Shown here: one piece after another, positions 17,046-25,860 of the stretch
Layout of the letters: every line of letters begins with the position of its first letter
Position numbering within the stretch: the first letter of the stretch is position 1
Assembly (NCBI GenBank): GCA_963787415.1
Contig: CAWBCO010000002.1
Location: forward strand, 620,001-684,000
Source: CAVUWL01 sp963787415
GTDB lineage: Bacteria; Actinomycetota; Thermoleophilia; Solirubrobacterales; 70-9
Length of the DNA stretch: 64,000 nucleotides
Direction: 5' to 3'
Notes under the pieces: model-generated
What the model saw: only the letters and a program-made list of their open reading frames with translations
What the model was told of the DNA's origin: nothing
The model's database searches: none
Position numbers and translations under genes: made by a program

Positions 17046-17867
17046 TCAGGCGATCGCGATCGATGCGATGATTGCGATCATGCCAATCGCAATCATCACC
17101 GTGAGCTCGGCGTACAGGGGCCGACGTCCTAGCATGCCCCGCTCACCAGCGAGGATGGCAAGGGCGCAAATGACGCCAGCAACGAGGCCACCGAGATGAG
17201 CACCAATGCTGATTCCAGGAACACCGAAGCTGAATGCGAGGTTGATCAGGATAAGCACGCCGACGGTGCGAGCGACCGCGTCAACCCTCCTACCTCGGGC
17301 AATCACAAAGGCTGCGCCTAAAACGCCGAAAACCGCCCCCGAAGCTCCGAAGGTAAGTGCGTCCGGACTAAGAAGCAGCGCCCCCAGCGATCCAGCGAAG
17401 AGGGAAACCAAATAGACGACGAGGAAGCGGGGCGTTCCAATCGCCGGCTCGAGCAATCGTCCCAGGAAATAGAGCACCAGCATGTTGCTGCCGATGTGGA
17501 TCAAGCCACCATGGATGAAGGCAGAGGTAAATAGCCTGTACCACTCGCCTTCGGCCACCGACGGACCAAACAAGCCGAATTCAGTGATCAGTGAACTGGA
17601 ATTGGTTTCCAAGCCGCCATGTCCGGTGCCGATCTGAGCCAAGTAGACGGCGATGTTGATCGCGATCAAGGCAAAAGTCGCAGGGGCGGCAACGGATCCG
17701 CCAAAAGTCGCCGCCCCCCTGGTCACCCGGGTCCGATCGCGCATGCACTCGGGACAGCGCATACCGACCGGGGTGGGGGTCATGCAATCGGGGCAGATCG
17801 GCCGACCGCAGCGTGAGCAGGAGACGCGGGTCTCGCGATTGGGATGCCGATAACAAGTCTCTGACAC
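17046..17867 (-). CDS. Rhomboid-family intramembrane serine protease with N-terminal zinc ribbon
   Basis: A 273-residue protein. Residues 1-47 form a Cys-rich zinc-binding module (CYRHPNRETRVSCSRC, CPDC, MRCPEC). Six hydrophobic segments follow. The catalytic Ser is in FGASGAVFG and the catalytic His in GAHLGGLVAG; the upstream HIGSNM segment matches the rhomboid L1/TM2 motif. The enzyme cleaves transmembrane substrates within the cytoplasmic membrane. The zinc ribbon is a frequent actinobacterial addition. Its stop is six bases from the convergent BtuF-like stop. Confidence 0.94.
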   Translation of the reverse strand: MSETCYRHPNRETRVSCSRCGRPICPDCMTPTPVGMRCPECMRDRTRVTRGAATFGGSVAAPATFALIAINIAVYLAQIGTGHGGLETNSSSLITEFGLFGPSVAEGEWYRLFTSAFIHGGLIHIGSNMLVLYFLGRLLEPAIGTPRFLVVYLVSLFAGSLGALLLSPDALTFGASGAVFGVLGAAFVIARGRRVDAVARTVGVLILINLAFSFGVPGISIGAHLGGLVAGVICALAILAGERGMLGRRPLYAELTVMIAIGMIAIIASIAIA

Positions 17868-17894
17868 GGGCTGAGCAGCCTACAATCGCCGCCC

Positions 17895-18311
17895 ATGGAA
17901 GGTCCGAGCCCAGCCCGACTCTACGCAACCCTTCTCGGCGCGATCATGCTGCTCGCCGGGATTGGCGGCTTCTTCTACAGCGCCTCCTTCGGTCAGCCGG
18001 GCAAGGTCGCTGAGCTGCTCGGGATCATTGCCGTCAACGGCTGGGTCAACGCCGTCTACATCGCAACCGGAGCGCTGGGCCTGGCTACTGCCGGGTTTGC
18101 GGCGCGCCAGTTTGCCTTCTTCATCGGTGCTCTCTATCTCGCAATCGCAATCTGGGGTTTCTCGGTTGGGACCGGGGACTCGATTCTCGGCCTGCTTCCC
18201 GTCAACTCCGGTGGCAACTTCCTCCAGCTCGTCGTGGGCCTGCTGGGAATCTCTGCCGCGCTGGCGACGCCGGCGCGGCGGTTAAAGGCGCGAACGAAGC
18301 CCGCCAGCTAG
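17895..18311 (+). CDS. DUF4383 family membrane protein
   Basis: A 138-residue integral membrane protein with four hydrophobic helices (about residues 9-28, 44-66, 72-92 and 105-128). The pattern of short loops and the closing NSGGNFLQLVVGLLGISAAL segment resemble DUF4383 proteins, common in actinobacteria and of unknown function. It is transcribed divergently from the rhomboid gene with a 27-base gap. It overlaps the convergent end of the next gene by 30 bases. Confidence 0.75.
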   Translation: MEGPSPARLYATLLGAIMLLAGIGGFFYSASFGQPGKVAELLGIIAVNGWVNAVYIATGALGLATAGFAARQFAFFIGALYLAIAIWGFSVGTGDSILGLLPVNSGGNFLQLVVGLLGISAALATPARRLKARTKPAS

Positions 18312-18635
18312 TGAGCGCAGGCCACGCTGGGTCTGCTGGCGGCTACGGCGTCGGGCCTCGAGGAGCACCAGAGCGCCGGTGGCGAGACTCCCAGCGCCAA
18401 CCGCGACCACTGGGCGCACCCAATTGCGCGGGTCGCGTAGAGCGCGTAGCTCACCCTCGGAGAGCTCCTCGGCCCAGTCGGAGAGCTCCTCGGCTGCCGC
18501 CTGGGTGACTGCCGCGAGCGTATCCTCGACCCGACCTGATAGCTGCTCGGGCGGTTCGATCGGCCGCAGCGCGTCGGTGAGCAGCTGCTCGACCTTCCAG
18601 CTACTTCCGCTCGCTCGCTCGCCAGCCTCACTCAT
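18282..18635 (-). CDS. Small membrane protein coupled to an ECF sigma factor gene
   Basis: A 117-residue protein from MSEAGERASGSSWKVEQLL. The soluble N-terminal part is acidic and helical (LAAVTQAAAEELSDWAEEL) and one hydrophobic helix lies near residues 82-101 (PVVAVGAGSLATGALVLLE), followed by an Arg-rich tail. The start overlaps the sigma factor stop by eight bases. The position suggests an anti-sigma or sigma-associated membrane factor, but no anti-sigma domain (zinc-binding HxxxCxxC) is seen, so function is open. Confidence 0.65.
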   Translation of the reverse strand: MSEAGERASGSSWKVEQLLTDALRPIEPPEQLSGRVEDTLAAVTQAAAEELSDWAEELSEGELRALRDPRNWVRPVVAVGAGSLATGALVLLEARRRSRQQTQRGLRSLAGGLRSRL

Positions 18636-19188
18636 TGTCCATCTTCTCCTCGAGCTGTTTGATGGCACGGTGGATGAGAACCTTGGTGGCGCCGTCGGTA
18701 CGCCCCAGCGCCCGCGCGATCTCGCGATTGTCCATTCCCAAGGCGAAGCGCATGATCAGCGCCTCACGTCGATCCTCGGGCAGGTGCTCGAGCTTCTCGA
18801 TCACCTGGCGCAGCTCCTCGCGGCCCTCCGCAATTGCCTCGGTCCCGTGTCGAGCCGCAATCGGATCTGCATTTTCGAGGGGAGTCTGAGGGCGCCGAGA
18901 GCGATCTCGGTAGTAGTTGGAAGCGAGGTTGTGTGCGATGCGGATCAGCCAGGGCCGCAGCGGGCGCCCGTCGGACTCTGCCCGAGCGCGGCCGAAATGT
19001 CGGTAGGCCTGCAGAAAGGCCTGCTCGGTGAGGTCCTCGGCATCGTGGTGATTGCCGACCCGATAGTAGGCATATGAATAGACATCGCGCAAATGAGCCC
19101 TGTAGAGGTCCTCGAAGGCTCGATCGAGTGCCGCCTTTGCCGCCGGGGCGAGACTCGCTGGCTCGACATTGTCCTTGGCGCCGCTCAC
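18628..19188 (-). CDS. RNA polymerase sigma factor, ECF (sigma-70) family
   Basis: A 186-residue ECF sigma factor. Region 2 spans LYRAHLRDVYSYAYYRVGNHHDAEDLTEQAF to RPWLIRIAHNLASNYYRDR. Region 4 spans LEHLPEDRREALIMRFALG to IARALGRTDGATKVLIHRA, with the promoter-recognition HTH. It directs RNA polymerase to alternative promoters, its own probably among them. The next gene overlaps it and encodes a small membrane protein that may act as its partner. Confidence 0.93.
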   Translation of the reverse strand: MSGAKDNVEPASLAPAAKAALDRAFEDLYRAHLRDVYSYAYYRVGNHHDAEDLTEQAFLQAYRHFGRARAESDGRPLRPWLIRIAHNLASNYYRDRSRRPQTPLENADPIAARHGTEAIAEGREELRQVIEKLEHLPEDRREALIMRFALGMDNREIARALGRTDGATKVLIHRAIKQLEEKMDNE

Positions 19189-19206
19189 CCGTCCAGACTA
19201 GTCTGA

Positions 19207-20871
19207 TCATGCTGCCCGCCTGGAGCGCTCGACTCGGCGCAATCCAGCAACCCACGCCTCGGTATCGATCTCTCCCCGGATCAGTGCCGCAAGCCCCTCC
19301 AGAGCCTCAGCTCCCACGCCGGCGCCAGAGATCGCAGTGGCTAGCAGCGGGGCAGAGTCAAGACCCTCAGAGGCCTGACCGATTAGCTGGGGAATCTCCT
19401 CAGCTGGAGTTCCAGCTCCCAGCAACTCCCCGGCGCGCCGATTGCGCCCGGTCGGCGCAATCATCGTCGCCGTCAAATCGCCGACGCCAGCCAGTCCGGA
19501 AAAAGTCTCCAGCTGAGCGCCACGTCCAATCGCATACTCGATGCACTCACGCCAGATCTCAGCCGCGGCGATCCCAGCCGCGTTGAGGCCGTGGGGCTCT
19601 GCCGTCGCGGCTGCAAGGGTGGCGGCATTCTTTGCCGCGCCGGCCATCTCTACCCCGACCACATCGACGGAGCGCTCACAGACCAAGCCCGCCCGATCGA
19701 ATACCTCCCCGAGCTGGTCGCGGAGGTCAACGTCGGCCGAGCCGAGAACCAAGGCGGCGGAGCCCGAGACCGCCTCGCGAGCGTGTGCCGGCCCGCCAAG
19801 ACAAGCGATCGCCCGGGCTCTTATGCGCTCGCCGACGTACTCGGCGGGGAGCTGTCCCTGCGGAGCGATCAGCCCCTTGGTGAGCAGCAATAACGCGGAG
19901 CGCTCCCCAACCCGATCGGCGATCGATCCCACCGCCTGGGGCAGCGACTTGGAGGGAATCGCCAGACAGATCAGATCCAGACCAGCCAACTCAATCCTCG
20001 TCGCCGGACGAACATCGAGGCTCTCGGGCAGGCTGACGCCCTCAAGGTAGCGACGATTTTCTCTGGCATCAGAAAGCTCCGCAGCCTGGGCGACGGTACG
20101 GGCACCGAGCTGGACCTCGAGGCCTCCGCGGGCCAGGAGCACAGCTACTGCCGTGCCCCAGCTGCCGGCACCAATCACCGCCGCCCGGCGCATCGGCGGC
20201 AGGCCGCCCAGATCTTCCCACTGCAACTGCACGTTAGGCCAGATCCGAGCGGTCACCGTTTCGGCCAGGGTGGGTGAGGGCCGGGCGGCACGGGGAAAGG
20301 TCATCGCATGGCCGAGCCGGACCTTGACCCTGCGGGGCCGAATACGCCAACCCCGCCTCACGTTCTCGGTTCCGATTACGGCGCAAGGAATCACGGCGGC
20401 GCCTGTCTGCAAAGCCAGTCGGCCCACACCTCGCCGTGGTGGCCTCAGAGAGCCGCTTCGGATCCTGGTTCCCTCAGGAAAGATGCAAACGGTGCCCCCG
20501 CGCTCGACAACTAGGCGAGCGGTTTCCATTGCGTCATCGTCTGCCTCGCCCCGGCGGATCGGGAAGGCACCTAGCCGGGAAAGCAACCACCCCTGCCAGC
20601 GACGTTGGAAGAGCTCCGCCTTGGCGACATAATTCATCGGTCGACGCCAGGGCAAGGAGCCGCCGATCGCAAAGGGGTCGAGGAAGCTGCGGTGGTTTGA
20701 GGCGACGATCAGACCGCCTTTCACTCGAGCGTGTTCTCTCCCCATGCGCGCATAGCGGAAATAGACCAAGAAGAAGGGCGTCATAAAAATTCTGGCCAGC
20801 AAGTAAACGGACCAATTGACGCCGCGAGCGCGAGTGTAGTCGTGGTATTGCTGGAGTCGCTCTTCGTTCAC
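19207..20871 (-). CDS. Fused 1-acylglycerol-3-phosphate acyltransferase / glycerol-3-phosphate dehydrogenase
   Basis: A 554-residue single ORF with two enzymes of phospholipid synthesis. Residues 1-215 are a PlsC-type acyltransferase (NHRSFLDP with His60 and Asp65; FPEGTR at 131-136). Residues 227-554 are a GpsA-type NAD(P)H glycerol-3-phosphate dehydrogenase: MRRAAVIGAGSWGTAVAV, GGPAHAREA, the catalytic Lys in GAAKNAATLAA and GVGDLTATMIAPTGRNRRAG. GpsA supplies glycerol 3-phosphate; PlsC acylates lysophosphatidate later in the pathway. The join is in frame with no stop. An internal ATG at 20193 could start GpsA alone, but no ribosome site precedes it. In most bacteria these are separate proteins. 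Confidence 0.92.
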   Translation of the reverse strand: MNEERLQQYHDYTRARGVNWSVYLLARIFMTPFFLVYFRYARMGREHARVKGGLIVASNHRSFLDPFAIGGSLPWRRPMNYVAKAELFQRRWQGWLLSRLGAFPIRRGEADDDAMETARLVVERGGTVCIFPEGTRIRSGSLRPPRRGVGRLALQTGAAVIPCAVIGTENVRRGWRIRPRRVKVRLGHAMTFPRAARPSPTLAETVTARIWPNVQLQWEDLGGLPPMRRAAVIGAGSWGTAVAVLLARGGLEVQLGARTVAQAAELSDARENRRYLEGVSLPESLDVRPATRIELAGLDLICLAIPSKSLPQAVGSIADRVGERSALLLLTKGLIAPQGQLPAEYVGERIRARAIACLGGPAHAREAVSGSAALVLGSADVDLRDQLGEVFDRAGLVCERSVDVVGVEMAGAAKNAATLAAATAEPHGLNAAGIAAAEIWRECIEYAIGRGAQLETFSGLAGVGDLTATMIAPTGRNRRAGELLGAGTPAEEIPQLIGQASEGLDSAPLLATAISGAGVGAEALEGLAALIRGEIDTEAWVAGLRRVERSRRAA

Positions 20872-20902
20872 GCAAGAGCGCTACACGGGCACGGCGGCGC
20901 GG

Positions 20903-21793
20903 TTACCAGGCGCGCTCGATCAATCGCTCCAACTCCTCGCGGTTGGGTGGATCGGGAGCAAAGGAAAGCTCGGGACGCATGCCGATTGCATCCAGCGCCT
21001 GATTGAGGTTGCTGGCCTCGGCGCCGCTGGCGCCGAGGCCTGGCGGGTTTCCGCCGAGCTCGAGGATCCGAGATTCGATTTGGCCCGGGGTCGTTCCGAT
21101 CGCAGCCGCGATTTCGCCAAGCCGCTGCGGCGCCCGGGGAACCATGAAGGCCATTACCCGGGGCAGGATCGCCGCGTTGGTCTCGGCGTGAGGACTGCCG
21201 CAGAAGCGGACTAAGGTTTGGCAGATCACGTGGTGGAGAGCAAAGAGGCCGGAGTCGATCGCATAGCCACAGAGGATTGAGCCCAGCGCCAGGCCAGCAC
21301 GGTCGCGCTCGGCCCGATTTTCCTCAAGACAAGAGGCGATCAACTCAGCGCCGCGCAGGGCGCTCATCCGAGAGACCGGATTGGCGAACCGCGTGTAGAG
21401 GGAGTCTGCGCCGTGAGCGAGGGCGTTGATCGAACTGAAGCGCAGCGACCTCTCGGGTTGGCTCGTCATCCGCTCCCCATCGGCGATCACCAGAGCTGGG
21501 CGGACCAGCGCTTTAACCTCCCCCTCCGCTTGGGCAGGAAGCCGGTGGATTCCGGTCATCTCCGCACCCGACATCGTGGTTGGGATCGCCGCGACGCTGG
21601 CGCCGCTGACCGAAGCAAGTGCCTTGGCGGTGTCGATCACGCGACCCCCACCAAGCGCAACCAAACGCGGTGAGCGAGCGTCGGGCAGGAGTTCTGCCGC
21701 CGCCTCGGGAACCCCGCCAGCCGCGACCTCATGAACGGCGTCGGCTGCGCTCGCGAGTTCGGGTGAGCGCGCCAGAGCTCGGGGCGTGCTCAA
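20903..21793 (-). CDS. Iron-containing alcohol dehydrogenase / maleylacetate reductase-like protein, start unclear
   Basis: A group III (iron-containing) dehydrogenase: ALGGGRVIDTAKALA, AIPTTMSGAEMTGI, NALAHGADSLYT and FALHHVICQTL with the metal-binding His residues. About 296 residues are read from a TTG at 21793. However, the same frame continues upstream with family-like sequence (FIWRDAGRLILFEPAP, ILGEHGFGSFELL) as far as an ACG at 21910 that overlaps the stop of the next gene. The true start is probably there, altered from ATG or lost through an indel. Maleylacetate reduction would fit the adjacent ring-cleaving-type dioxygenase, forming an aromatic catabolic pair; this is inference. Confidence 0.8.
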   Translation of the reverse strand: MSTPRALARSPELASAADAVHEVAAGGVPEAAAELLPDARSPRLVALGGGRVIDTAKALASVSGASVAAIPTTMSGAEMTGIHRLPAQAEGEVKALVRPALVIADGERMTSQPERSLRFSSINALAHGADSLYTRFANPVSRMSALRGAELIASCLEENRAERDRAGLALGSILCGYAIDSGLFALHHVICQTLVRFCGSPHAETNAAILPRVMAFMVPRAPQRLGEIAAAIGTTPGQIESRILELGGNPPGLGASGAEASNLNQALDAIGMRPELSFAPDPPNREELERLIERAW

Positions 21794-21902
21794 AAGCTCA
21801 AATGAGCCGAATCCATGCTCGCCGAGGATGCAGGGCAGATCGGCAGCCGGAGCCGGCTCAAAGAGGATCAGCCTCCCCGCATCCCGCCAGATGAAGCCTT
21901 CT

Positions 21903-22817
21903 TCACCCGTTGCTATCCCTTGGATTGCTCACCGGCCGCAGTTTCGGCTCCAACTCAGTCCGCAGGTGCTCGTAATCGGGCGGCAGGGAGAGCTTCTCGC
22001 CGAGATGCTCAAGCGGCTCATCGACCGTGAAGCCGGGGCCGAGGGTGGCGACCTCAAAAAGCACCCCGCTCGGCTCGCGGAAATAGATCGAGCGGAAATA
22101 GAATCGATCAATCACCGGGGTGGGCTGGGCGCCAGCATCAATTGCCCGCTGCCGCCACTGGGAATGCTCCTGGACGCTCGAAGCCCAGGCCACATGGTGG
22201 ACGCTTCCCGCCCCCTGCATCGCACGCCCCGGCGGCGGCTCGTCATAGATATAGAAGCCCCCACGGTGATCGCCGCGTGCCTCCCAGCCGCTGTCACATG
22301 GTTCGAAGCTAAGCGCCTTCAACAGGGCACCGCTCGCCTCGGGTGCAGCGCTATAAGCGCGAACCGCGTGGAATCCCTGCAGCGCCAGTTCGGCGGGTAC
22401 CTCGGGGTGGTCCGCGATAAGTGGGGGGTCGGAAACCTCGACCACGACCAAGGCGTGATCGAGACCCTCGGGATCAGCGAAGCGCAGTTCATCGTCCAGT
22501 CGATCCGACGCGATCCCGCCCTGGCCAAGTCGTTTCATCCAAAAATCGAGCGCCGCCTCGGAACCGACCCGCCAGCAGATCCGGTGGACCATTCCCGCGC
22601 CCGGGCGGCCCGGCGGCGCACCGGGGTACTCAAAGAAGGTCAGGTCGGAGCCGGCACTTCCCTTCTCATCGGCAAAGAAGAGGTGATAGACGCTGGGATT
22701 ATCCTGATTGACAGTTTTCTTGACTAGGCGCAAGCCGAGCATGCCCGCGTAGAAGTCGACGTTACGCTGAGCGTCCTCGGTAATCGCCGTTATGTGGTGG
22801 ATGCCTTCGAGTCTCAC
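21903..22817 (-). CDS. VOC-family ring-cleaving dioxygenase (MhqO/LinE-like)
   Basis: A 304-residue two-domain vicinal-oxygen-chelate protein. The first domain starts MRLEGIHHITAITEDAQRN and VDFYAGMLGLRLVKKTVNQ. The second has GAGSVHHVAWASSVQEH and the metal Glu region YFREPSGVLFEVATLGPGF. The expected metal ligands are the two His-His motifs and the final Glu. Family members are Fe2+-dependent dioxygenases acting on hydroquinones or catechols. The neighbouring reductase overlaps its stop. The start lies 23 bases from the divergent gene at 22841. Confidence 0.9.
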   Translation of the reverse strand: MRLEGIHHITAITEDAQRNVDFYAGMLGLRLVKKTVNQDNPSVYHLFFADEKGSAGSDLTFFEYPGAPPGRPGAGMVHRICWRVGSEAALDFWMKRLGQGGIASDRLDDELRFADPEGLDHALVVVEVSDPPLIADHPEVPAELALQGFHAVRAYSAAPEASGALLKALSFEPCDSGWEARGDHRGGFYIYDEPPPGRAMQGAGSVHHVAWASSVQEHSQWRQRAIDAGAQPTPVIDRFYFRSIYFREPSGVLFEVATLGPGFTVDEPLEHLGEKLSLPPDYEHLRTELEPKLRPVSNPRDSNG

Positions 22818-22840
22818 GTCTTCACGTATAGCATCCTGCG

Positions 22841-24229
22841 ATGAATCGCTGGCGTAGACGTACCGTAAAAGCGCTTGTCGTACTCGGTTCAGTCCTCGCC
22901 TTCATGAGCGTCTTTACGATCTGGGTTGAACGCCAGGCGCTCAACACCAGCGACTGGGTGAGCACCAGCGATCAGCTCCTGCAGAACTCGACAATCCGTA
23001 GCGCCGTCGCCAACTACCTTGTCGCTCAGCTTTACGCTCACGTCAACGTCGAGCAGGAACTGAAAGGCATCCTGCCGGGAGAAACAAAAAGGCTCGCCGG
23101 TCCCGCTGCAGGCGGACTGCGACAGGTGGCCGGCAACGGGGCCGAAGAGCTGCTCAAGACCTCAACCGCCCAAAGCCTTTGGCAGAGCGCAAACCGAACG
23201 GCCCACGAACAGTTGGTCGCGGTCTTGGAAGAAAAGGGGGGCACCCTCTCGACTGAAAACGGAACGGTCACGCTCAATCTCGGAACCCTGGTCACCAACC
23301 TCGCGAGCCAGGTCGGAATCGGGGCCAACCTGGCCGAAAAGCTGCCGCCCAACGCGGGCCAGATCAACATCCTGCACTCCGATCAGCTGAAGACAGCCCA
23401 AAACATCACGGTCGCGGTGAAGGGATTGGCGCTGCTGCTCTCACTGCTGACCTTCGCCGCTTTCGCAGGGGCGATCTACCTAGCAAGCGAGGGACGCTGG
23501 GTCACGGTGCTCTTCTCCGGGATCGGTCTGATTGCGGCTGGATTTGCCGTAATCGTCGCCCGCCATGTCGCGGGCGGGATCGTCGTCGGCCAGGTGGTAA
23601 CGAACGAAAGCGTCAAGCCCGCTGCCGAAGCGACCTGGTCGATCGCCACATCGCTGATGACCAGCATCGCGACAACCGTGATCGTGGTCGGCGTCCTTTT
23701 TGCGGCAGCTGGCTGGCTCGGATCACCGACGGGCTCCGCACTAGCCAGCCGCAGGGTGATCGCGCCTGCACTTCGTGGCTATCGCCCCTATGTCTACACC
23801 GGCCTTGCGATCGTCGTTGGTATCTACTTCCTCTCCTCGCCAACTCAGGGACTGCGGTCTTTCCTCACCACGCTGGTGGTCGCCGCAATGGCCGCATTCG
23901 GCATTCGGGAGCTCGGTAAGCAGACCGAGACCGAGTTCCCCGACGCGCATTTCAACCAGGTGTTCGGCCGCACCAAAGACCGGGTCGTCGACGCCGTGAA
24001 AGGCGCCAACCTGGGAGAGCGAGCGTCGAAACTTCGCCTCCCTGAGGTGAGGAGACCAAGCCCGACGGGGGTTGATTCTGAGGCGGCGACGGGCGTAGTT
24101 TCGACCAATGAAGACGATGCCCGTCTCGGGCGCCTGGAGCGCCTCGGCAACCTGCATGCCAAGGGAGTCCTCACCGACAAGGAGTTCGCCGCCGAGAAGG
24201 CGCGCCTGCTCGGAGACCACAGCAGCTGA
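22841..24229 (+). CDS. Multi-pass membrane protein with C-terminal SHOCT-like domain
   Basis: A 462-residue protein with an N-terminal signal-anchor helix (about residues 10-28), a large extracytoplasmic domain (about 30-185, including NTSDWVSTSDQLLQNSTIR and LSTENGTVTLNLGTL), then four helices between about 190 and 350. Cytoplasmic residues 350-462 end with a short SHOCT-type module (LERLGNLHAKGVLTDKEF, AAEKARLLG). SHOCT modules occur at protein ends and may mediate oligomerisation or binding. The overall family is common in actinobacteria and lacks a known role. Confidence 0.8.
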   Translation: MNRWRRRTVKALVVLGSVLAFMSVFTIWVERQALNTSDWVSTSDQLLQNSTIRSAVANYLVAQLYAHVNVEQELKGILPGETKRLAGPAAGGLRQVAGNGAEELLKTSTAQSLWQSANRTAHEQLVAVLEEKGGTLSTENGTVTLNLGTLVTNLASQVGIGANLAEKLPPNAGQINILHSDQLKTAQNITVAVKGLALLLSLLTFAAFAGAIYLASEGRWVTVLFSGIGLIAAGFAVIVARHVAGGIVVGQVVTNESVKPAAEATWSIATSLMTSIATTVIVVGVLFAAAGWLGSPTGSALASRRVIAPALRGYRPYVYTGLAIVVGIYFLSSPTQGLRSFLTTLVVAAMAAFGIRELGKQTETEFPDAHFNQVFGRTKDRVVDAVKGANLGERASKLRLPEVRRPSPTGVDSEAATGVVSTNEDDARLGRLERLGNLHAKGVLTDKEFAAEKARLLGDHSS

Positions 24230-24359
24230 GAAACCGCGCAAAGTCCATGAGGTTGACCGCGGTAGTGCTCATTGGCAGCTTTTCTGAGAGCCCCGAGTCC
24301 CAATTTTTCCGGTGGTCGATGACTGCGCCGATTAAGACGCCGGCTTTATTTCGCGGGGT

Positions 24360-25436
24360 TTGGAGAGTCCGAAGGTGATTGTCCGAGGGCGAGAATTAAT
24401 CGCTGTTGCAGCGGCGCTCGGCCTCTATCGGCGCTCGATTGTGCCCCAGGTCCGCCGTGAATTACTGGTGTGGGAAGCCCGTGCCGAAGCCATCCCAGAT
24501 TCGAGCCTCCGTCACAGCGCTCTGCTCGCACTCCGAGAGAAGGGCCTCAACGCGGAGGCGACGGCTGTCTTCGCCACGCTTGCGCCGAGAAAGTACCGGG
24601 TTGCCGCCACGCGCTCGATGACCGCTTTCCAGGTCGCGGTTGACTTTCTGGATCTGCTTGGCGAGCAGCCGGCGCTCGATCCGCTTGCAAACGGCCTCCA
24701 ACTGCACAAGGCCCTCCGCGATGCCCTCTCTCCGAACCAACCAGTTACCGATTGGTACGCCCTGCATGAGCGCAGCGAGGACGGCGGCTATCTTCACACT
24801 CTGGTGACAGCCTGCCGCGAGGCGGTCGCTGCGCTGCCCTCATCCGTCGCATCACTACCCCTAGCCCGGCGCGCAGCCGCCCGCTGCGGGGAGGGTCAGA
24901 GCTACACCCACGCCACCAAATCGGGAGGGAGTGACCGACTACGGGAATGGGCATCGCGTCAACGTGATGCTGGTGGATACCTGTGGTGGGAGATCGCCGC
25001 CGGCGCCAGCTCATCAGTTGCCGCACATGCTCAGATCGCCGCCGCCGCAGATCCCAGAACCACCTTGGAGGAGTCGGCTTTGATCGATGCAGCCTACTTC
25101 CCGCCGATCGGTGCGCTCACCGTGATGCTCGATGACCTGATCGACCTTGACGATGATCGCGGCGCCGGAGAGCACAACTACATGACCTACTATGCGAGCA
25201 GCACTGTCGCCGCCAGGCGCTTGGCGCTGCTCACAGATTACGGGCGGACAGCGACGCAGACGTTGCGGCACAGTCACCGGCATACCGCCATCCTCCTCGG
25301 GGTGGCGGGCTTCTACCTGAGCGCGCCTGGCGCTACGAGTAACTATGCCGCTCCAATCCGAGCGCGAATGCTCAAATACCTTGGCTTCGCGGTACGTCCA
25401 ATCCTCGTCCTAATGCGGTTCTCGCGCCCGGATTGA
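24360..25436 (+). CDS. DUF2600 family protein, tetraprenyl-beta-curcumene synthase-like
   Basis: A 358-residue all-helical protein. The motif LDDLIDLDDDRGAGEHNYMTYY and the earlier SAYTHATKSG-like stretch (SYTHATKSGGS) match DUF2600, whose studied member YtpB is a large terpene cyclase of Bacillus that makes tetraprenyl-beta-curcumene. The Asp-rich segments suit Mg-pyrophosphate binding. The caller's TTG start at 24360 is weak; a GTG at 24375 with GGAGAG upstream is more likely. No polyprenyl synthase is adjacent, so the substrate is unknown. An IS3 element follows about 60 bases downstream. Confidence 0.85.
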   Translation: MESPKVIVRGRELIAVAAALGLYRRSIVPQVRRELLVWEARAEAIPDSSLRHSALLALREKGLNAEATAVFATLAPRKYRVAATRSMTAFQVAVDFLDLLGEQPALDPLANGLQLHKALRDALSPNQPVTDWYALHERSEDGGYLHTLVTACREAVAALPSSVASLPLARRAAARCGEGQSYTHATKSGGSDRLREWASRQRDAGGYLWWEIAAGASSSVAAHAQIAAAADPRTTLEESALIDAAYFPPIGALTVMLDDLIDLDDDRGAGEHNYMTYYASSTVAARRLALLTDYGRTATQTLRHSHRHTAILLGVAGFYLSAPGATSNYAAPIRARMLKYLGFAVRPILVLMRFSRPD

Positions 25437-25558
25437 ACATCGGTTCGCGATCACAGCCGCCGTTAAGGGCGACATCCTCGGAACTATGAGCCAGGCCGGT
25501 TTCCACGGAGACTCCGAAACCAGGATCTTGTCCTGGGGAATGGAGAATCTCCTGAGCT

Positions 25559-25860
25559 ATGTCACGACCGAGGAAGTACCCAGAGGAGTTGTTGGACCGC
25601 GGTGCCCGGTTGGTCTTTGATTCCGGCCGCCCAATCGCCCACGTAGCCCGTGATTGGGCATCCCCGCCGAGACGCTGCGCAGGTGGGTGCGCCAAGCCGA
25701 AGCCGATCTTGGCAAGCGCAAGGAGTTGTTGGGCAGCGAGGATCGAGAAGAGCTGGGCCGCCTGCGCGGTGAGGTGCGTGAGCTGCGCCGGGCAAATGAG
25801 ATCCTCAAGGCCGCTTCTGTTTTTTTCGCAGCCGAGCTCGACCCACACCGACCGAAGTGA
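25559..25860 (+). pseudogene. IS3-family transposase OrfA (HTH protein), frameshifted
   Basis: The first frame reads MSRPRKYPEELLDRGARLVF and PIAHVARD; the second gives GIPAETLRRWVRQAEADLG followed by a leucine-zipper-like helix EELGRLRGEVRELRRANEILK. Together they form the OrfA HTH and coiled coil that bind the IS ends. One base is missing near 25652 (GATTGGGC where GAT-xTG-GGC would keep frame). The stop overlaps the orfB start as GTGA. Confidence 0.88.
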
